Source: Chloroflexota bacterium (GTDB lineage: Bacteria > Chloroflexota > Limnocylindria > Limnocylindrales > CSP1-4). From it: a stretch of 8,419 bases of DNA. How positions within the stretch are numbered: position 1 is the first letter of the stretch; each line of letters opens with the position of its first letter. The notes beneath the pieces were generated by a model. The model was given only the letters and a program-made list of their open reading frames with translations. It made no database searches and was not told the origin of the DNA. Of the stretch, positions 4,874 to 8,419 are shown one piece after another. Where the stretch lies: the NCBI GenBank assembly GCA_013696275.1, contig JACCYW010000135.1:1-8419 (forward strand), written 5' to 3'. Made by a program: the position numbers and the translations under genes.

Positions 4874-5527
4874 CTAGACGCCGGTAGGTACCGACCTGGT
4901 TCCCAATACCAGCAACCAGGCATCTCGGCGAGCCGGGATGGCCAACCTCTTGGCCCAGCTCGAACCGCTCTGCGTGACATCCTTCAAGGTCGCTGGGCGC
5001 AGCTCCAGACAGTGCAGCCCTCGCTCCGACCAACGCGCCGCGACGGTCACGGCGGCGGCATGAGTCAGCTGGCCCTCGGCCACGCTCGGCCGGTCGCGGT
5101 CGCCCAGAGAAAGCAGCAGCCTGACCGTGCCAGCGGGCCGCAGCGACTGACGGATCGGCTCGGCAAGCCCGACATCGGCCGACAGTGTCGCCCTCAGGAG
5201 AGACCCCCAAGGGAGGGAGATGCGCACCTCGTCGAACGTCCGGCCAAGGCCGTCGGGCAGGCTGCAGGCGTCCGCGGCCAGGAAGAGGGCGTTGGGCAGA
5301 CCACCCTTCCGGGGCGGTCGGGCCGCCCGGCGCGATGCGAGAGCTGAACGCGACGGGTCTGCGTCCACTCCGATGGCCAGCAGATGCGCATCCGAGCGCG
5401 CCGCGCGGAGCACCGCCGCCCCGTCTCCCGTGCCCAGGTCCAACAGCGCTCGTTCGTGGCGCGTCAGTAGCTGAGCGAGTTACCCGACGTCTAGTTCGGT
5501 GAGCTGGTGACCGACGACCTTGAGCAT
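4874..5527 (-). pseudogene. KamB/NpmA-like 16S rRNA (adenine-1408-N1) methyltransferase, interrupted by an in-frame TAA
   Basis: From TTG 5443 the 189-residue frame shows a SAM-dependent methyltransferase with strong KamB/NpmA features: MDLGTGDG (SAM motif I), GVDADPS, KGGLPNALFLAADA, the LPWGSLLRA loop (Trp79) and SSWAKRLA (Trp163). In NpmA and KamB, two tryptophans in these positions clamp the flipped A1408, and methylation gives aminoglycoside resistance. The frame as it stands lacks the N-terminus. Reading upstream in the same frame gives MLKVVGHQLTELDVG, then TAA (5482-5480), then LAQLLTRHERALL joining directly to DLGTGDG. This matches the family's MRRVVGKRV...VVLDVGTGDG opening. Full length would be 217 residues, the same as KamB (about 215). 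ATG 5527, or 5536 one base after the hflX stop, would be the natural start. The gene is thus probably a recent nonsense pseudogene, a sequencing error, or a shortened protein started at TTG. Confidence 0.72.
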
Positions 5528-5537
5528 GGCGGGCATC

Positions 5538-6908
5538 CTAGCACCCGTCAGTCGGTGCGTGAGGGTGCGACCGATGGGCTTCGGAGACACCTGCCCAACG
5601 CTCCGCTGCTGCTCGAAGTTCGCCCGCCAGCTCTGGCGTCAGGCGACCGCTCAACCGGACATCCTGACCGCGATAGTCGATCTCCACCGTGCCCCGCTCG
5701 CGCACCCGGGCCAGCAATCCGCCCTCCGTGTAGGGCAGCGTCACGTCGACCTCTTCCCAGTGCTCGGCCAGGGTGGTGCTGAGGCGGAGGCGTAACTCGT
5801 CCATGCCAAAGCCGGTGCGCGCCGACACCAGCACGCTGCCATCGACGATGGGCGAGGCCCCACCAGCCTCAGCTGCCGTCGGGTCGAGCAGGTCGGCCTT
5901 GTTGAAGCAGACGAGGCGCGACTTGTCACCGGCGCCCAGATCGTCCAGCACCTGCTGCACGGTCCTGCGGTGTTCGGCCACGTGGCTGTCGGAGGCATCG
6001 ACCACCTCGAGCAGCACGTCGGCCCGGTTGACCTCCTCCAAGGTCGCCCGGAAGGCGTCCACCAGCTGGTGTGGCAGCTTGTGGATGAAGCCGACCGTGT
6101 CGGTGACCACAGCGCTCTGGCCGTCGCCCAGCTTGACCTGCCGGCTGGTCGGGTCGAGGGTCGCGAACAGTCGATCCTCCGCCAGCGCGGCCGAAGTGCC
6201 GCTGAGGGCGTTCAGCATGGAGCTCTTGCCGGCATTGGTGTAGCCGACGATGGCGACCGTCGGGGTCAGGCGCCGGTCGCGCGAGCGAGAGGCGGTCTCA
6301 CGCTGGCGGCGGACAGCTTCCACGCGCTCCTTCAGCTTGCTGATGCGGGTCCGGATGACCCGCCGGTCGGTCTCGAGCTGGGTCTCGCCAGGGCCGCGGG
6401 TACCGATGCCACCGCCGGTCCGTGAAAGGTGCGTCCAGAGCCGCGTCAGGCGCGGCATCTGGTATTCCAGCTGAGCCAGCTCCACCTGCAGCCGACCCTC
6501 ATGGGTACGGGCGTGCTGGGCGAAGATGTCCAGGATCAGGCCACTGCGGTCCAGGATCTTGACGCCCAGCAGTGACTCCAGCGACTTCTGCTGGTTGGGA
6601 CTCAGCTCGTCGTCCGTGACCAGCAGATTGAAACCGGTCTCTGCTCGTGCCTGGACGAGCTCGGCTGCCTTGCCCTTGCCGACATACCAGTTGGGATCGA
6701 CGTGGCGGCGCGCCTGCCACTCGGCGCCAACCACCTCCGCACCGGCCGTGTCGGCCAGGCTGGCCAGCTCGGCCAGGGAGTCCTCGGCCGGCCAGCCCGC
6801 ATCCGCGCCCGTCTCGACCGCCACCAGAAAGGCGAGTTCTTTCGGTGGCGCGAGATCGATCAGTCGTGTACGGCCATCCACCACACCCTTAGCATAGGAT
6901 GGCGGCAT
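5538..6908 (-). CDS. hflX: Ribosome-associated GTPase HflX
   Basis: HflX binds 50S subunits and splits stalled or hibernating 70S ribosomes, for instance under heat or antibiotic stress. The N-terminal HflX domain contains WYVGKGKAAEL and DELSPNQQKSLE. It is followed by the linker signature GGGIGTRGPGETQLETDRR (about residues 166-183) and a coiled-coil helix. The GTPase domain has all motifs: G1 GYTNAGKSS (222-230), G2 FATLDPTSR, G3 DTVGF (270-274), G4 NKAD (336-339) and G5 SAR (362-364). The C-terminal small domain reads through GGLLARVRERGTVEIDYRG. Length is normal. The start is uncertain: ATG 6908 is adopted because it just avoids the divergent BON gene, but GTG 6884 or 6881 behind AAGGG is equally plausible, and conserved sequence begins only at RLIDLAPPKELAFL. 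The methyltransferase frame starts one base after its stop, indicating an operon. Confidence 0.95.
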   Translation of the reverse strand: MPPSYAKGVVDGRTRLIDLAPPKELAFLVAVETGADAGWPAEDSLAELASLADTAGAEVVGAEWQARRHVDPNWYVGKGKAAELVQARAETGFNLLVTDDELSPNQQKSLESLLGVKILDRSGLILDIFAQHARTHEGRLQVELAQLEYQMPRLTRLWTHLSRTGGGIGTRGPGETQLETDRRVIRTRISKLKERVEAVRRQRETASRSRDRRLTPTVAIVGYTNAGKSSMLNALSGTSAALAEDRLFATLDPTSRQVKLGDGQSAVVTDTVGFIHKLPHQLVDAFRATLEEVNRADVLLEVVDASDSHVAEHRRTVQQVLDDLGAGDKSRLVCFNKADLLDPTAAEAGGASPIVDGSVLVSARTGFGMDELRLRLSTTLAEHWEEVDVTLPYTEGGLLARVRERGTVEIDYRGQDVRLSGRLTPELAGELRAAAERWAGVSEAHRSHPHAPTDGC

Positions 6909-6909
6909 C
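6882..6909. promoter_or_regulatory. Divergent promoter region of hflX and the BON gene
   Basis: The two genes start back to back with almost no gap. On the minus strand TATGCT (6896-6891) resembles a -10 box just ahead of the GTG codons at 6884 and 6881. On the plus strand TAGGAT (6895-6900) resembles a -10 box ahead of ATG 6910, and AGGA (6896-6899) could also serve as a ribosome binding site. Good -35 boxes are not visible on either side, so this remains a weak call. Confidence 0.3.
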
Positions 6910-7569
6910 ATGACCGATGCTCGACGCGACGCCGATGCCACACCGCTCGACCCGCCCGACGTGCCGCTCGAGGAGTTCGGGCGCCAGTCGGCCGGCGAGC
7001 AGCCGGCGGGCGACCAGGAGGCCTATGTGCGCCAGGGCGAGGTCGACGATCTCGGCGCGATGACCGACACCGAGATCTACCAGGGCGAGCTGGAGGCCGG
7101 CGTAAACGACGACCTTCCGACCGGGTCGACGGCGGCGAACCTGGAGGACCTCACCTCGCTGGAACTTCGCAGCGGCGAGACCGGCGACCCGAACGTCGCG
7201 GCTGAGGAAGGTCTGTCATGGGTCCCGCCCATCGACCCGCCGGTGGTGCCCGACCCGGATGACCCGCAGGGCCTGCAGGTCGCCGCCGGCTTCGGTACGT
7301 CGGCTCTCGACGAACCCTATGACGCCGACCATCACTCCGATACGCTGGCCGACGATGACGAGATGGCGACGCGCGTTCGAGAGGCGCTGCGGGCGGACAG
7401 TGCGACCAGCCGCTACGCCGATCGTATCGCCATCGCCACGCGGGACGGCACGATCGTCCTACGCGGCATCGTGGATGACATCTCCGATACGGACGACGTG
7501 ATCGAGGTCGCCGGGCGCGCCTCGGGTGTCGTCGAGGTGGTCGACGAGCTGGAGGTGGCGGGCATCTGA
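6910..7569 (+). CDS. BON-domain protein with long acidic N-terminal region
   Basis: This 219-residue, strongly acidic protein has no signal peptide or membrane segment. Residues 1-145 are low-complexity (many D, E, P, G) and probably disordered. The C-terminal 65 residues form a BON domain: DEMATRVREALRADSATSRYADRIAIATRDGTIVLRG with the invariant glycine after the second strand, then the helix and final strand SGVVEVVDELEVAGI. BON domains bind phospholipids or other small ligands and occur in OsmY and in secretins. Without an export signal a cytoplasmic role is more likely here. It is transcribed away from hflX and towards miaA; its TGA (7567-7569) abuts the miaA stop. Because of the shared neighbourhood it may be linked to stress response, but no function can be named. 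Confidence 0.8.
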   Translation: MTDARRDADATPLDPPDVPLEEFGRQSAGEQPAGDQEAYVRQGEVDDLGAMTDTEIYQGELEAGVNDDLPTGSTAANLEDLTSLELRSGETGDPNVAAEEGLSWVPPIDPPVVPDPDDPQGLQVAAGFGTSALDEPYDADHHSDTLADDDEMATRVREALRADSATSRYADRIAIATRDGTIVLRGIVDDISDTDDVIEVAGRASGVVEVVDELEVAGI

Positions 7570-8419
7570 TCAGGCGTCGGCCGTGGTCAGGAACGATCCC
7601 ACCACGGAGGCGGCGGCCTCGTTGACGTCGGCGCGGCTGACGTCCAGCCAGGTGATGCCCGGTTCTGCCCGGAACCAGGTCCGCTGGCGGCGTGCGTAGG
7701 CCCACGTCCGGGCAGTGGTGGCGGCGACCGCTTGCTCGCGGGTCAGCTCCCCGCTCAGGATGCCGAAGGCCTCGCGGTACCCGAAGGCGCTGAATGCCCG
7801 CGCCTCCGCACGATAGCTCCGTAGTAGCCCGGCGGCCTCCTCGGGCAGCCCGCCGCTGAACTGTCGGGCGGCGCGGGCATCGATCCGGGTGCGATGCTCG
7901 GTCGGCTCGAGCGCCAGGCCGAGCCACGCTACCGGCGCTGGATAGCCCACCGCTGGTGGCGGGGGACTATCACCATGGATCGCCACGCGCTCCAGCGCCC
8001 GTATCACCCGCCGTGGATTGGCAAGGTCAGTGGCGGCGGCCGTCGAGGGCGCAACGTGGCGCAGCTCGGCGATGAGGCTGGCCAGCCCGCCATCCCTCAG
8101 TCGCGCCTCGAGGGAGCGACGCGCGACATCATCCCGGCCGGTCTGCGCGACCGGCAGTCCGCGGGCGACAGCGCGCAGATAGAGCCCCGTCCCCCCGACC
8201 AGGAGCGCTGTCCGACCGCGAGCCGCGATACCCGATAGAGCGTCATGGGCTGCAGCCACGAAGTCGGCCACGGTGAAGGGCTCGTCCGGCTGCACCAGGT
8301 CGAGGCAGTGATGTGGCACGCGCAGCCGCGTTCCGAGGGCCACCTTGTCCGTGCCGATATCCATGCCGCGGTAGACCTGCCGAGAATCGGCACTCACGAT
8401 CTCCAGGCCGCCGATGCTC
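7570..8419 (-). CDS. miaA: tRNA dimethylallyltransferase MiaA, N-terminus outside the window
   Basis: MiaA transfers a dimethylallyl group to A37 of tRNAs that read UNN codons, the first step to ms2i6A. The visible 282 residues start at SIGGLEIVSADSRQVYRGMD, the conserved segment that follows the P-loop, so only about 25 to 30 residues, including the ATP-binding GPTAxGKT motif, lie beyond the right edge. Other landmarks are IGTDK, HHCLDLVQPDEPFTVADF, LLVGGTGLYLRA, NPRRVIRALE, AFGYRE and the C-terminal YARRQRTWFR. The frame is clearly open to the edge; a GTG at 8397 is internal, inside the SADS motif, and is not the start. It converges on the BON gene with adjoining stop codons and no spacer. 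No defect is visible. Confidence 0.95.
   Translation of the reverse strand, partial: SIGGLEIVSADSRQVYRGMDIGTDKVALGTRLRVPHHCLDLVQPDEPFTVADFVAAAHDALSGIAARGRTALLVGGTGLYLRAVARGLPVAQTGRDDVARRSLEARLRDGGLASLIAELRHVAPSTAAATDLANPRRVIRALERVAIHGDSPPPPAVGYPAPVAWLGLALEPTEHRTRIDARAARQFSGGLPEEAAGLLRSYRAEARAFSAFGYREAFGILSGELTREQAVAATTARTWAYARRQRTWFRAEPGITWLDVSRADVNEAAASVVGSFLTTADA

Noticed and set aside
5970..6425. Plus-strand frame of 151 codons opposite hflX
   Set aside because: Antisense to the GTPase domain motifs of hflX; no independent family resemblance.
7151..7927. Minus-strand open frame of 258 codons across the BON-miaA junction
   Set aside because: Arg/Pro-rich translation without any motif, overlapping two well-supported genes; a GC shadow.
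1..8419. CRISPR array, tRNA, rRNA or transposase
   Set aside because: No regularly spaced repeats, no cloverleaf with a CCA-adjacent acceptor stem, and no DDE or recombinase motif were found on either strand by eye.

Overview
The window comes from a high-GC bacterial chromosome. HflX and MiaA are bacterial housekeeping proteins, and the BON-domain gene lies between them. The miaA / BON protein / hflX neighbourhood, GTG starts and several apparently leaderless promoters suggest a Chloroflexota-like organism (Limnocylindria type), but that taxonomic guess rests on recall, not on a marker gene.

Layout. Positions 1-2400 form an accessory stretch. It begins with the C-terminal remnant of a restriction-modification (Mod-like) protein that has lost its catalytic part and carries a one-base frameshift. 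A plus-strand toxin-antitoxin pair follows (BrnT-like toxin overlapping a ribbon-helix-helix antitoxin), then a minus-strand VapB-VapC pair whose promoter contains a palindromic operator candidate. The two toxin-antitoxin units converge.

Positions 2434-4052 (minus) hold a two-gene unit: an isocitrate-lyase-family enzyme with a complete catalytic set and, five bases downstream, a VOC (glyoxalase-fold) protein. Positions 4157-4798 (minus) encode a proline/glycine-rich lipoprotein, closed by a 12-bp perfect hairpin.

Positions 4874-8419 are translation-related. miaA (minus, running off the right edge) converges stop-to-stop on a plus-strand BON-domain gene. That gene diverges from hflX (minus). 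One base after the hflX stop begins a KamB/NpmA-like 16S rRNA A1408 methyltransferase reading frame, broken near its N-terminus by an in-frame TAA.

The most notable results are the interrupted KamB-like methyltransferase coupled to hflX, the frameshifted Mod remnant beside two different toxin-antitoxin modules, and the VapBC promoter/operator architecture. I see no wholly unknown multi-gene system. No tRNA, rRNA, CRISPR array or transposase is visible.
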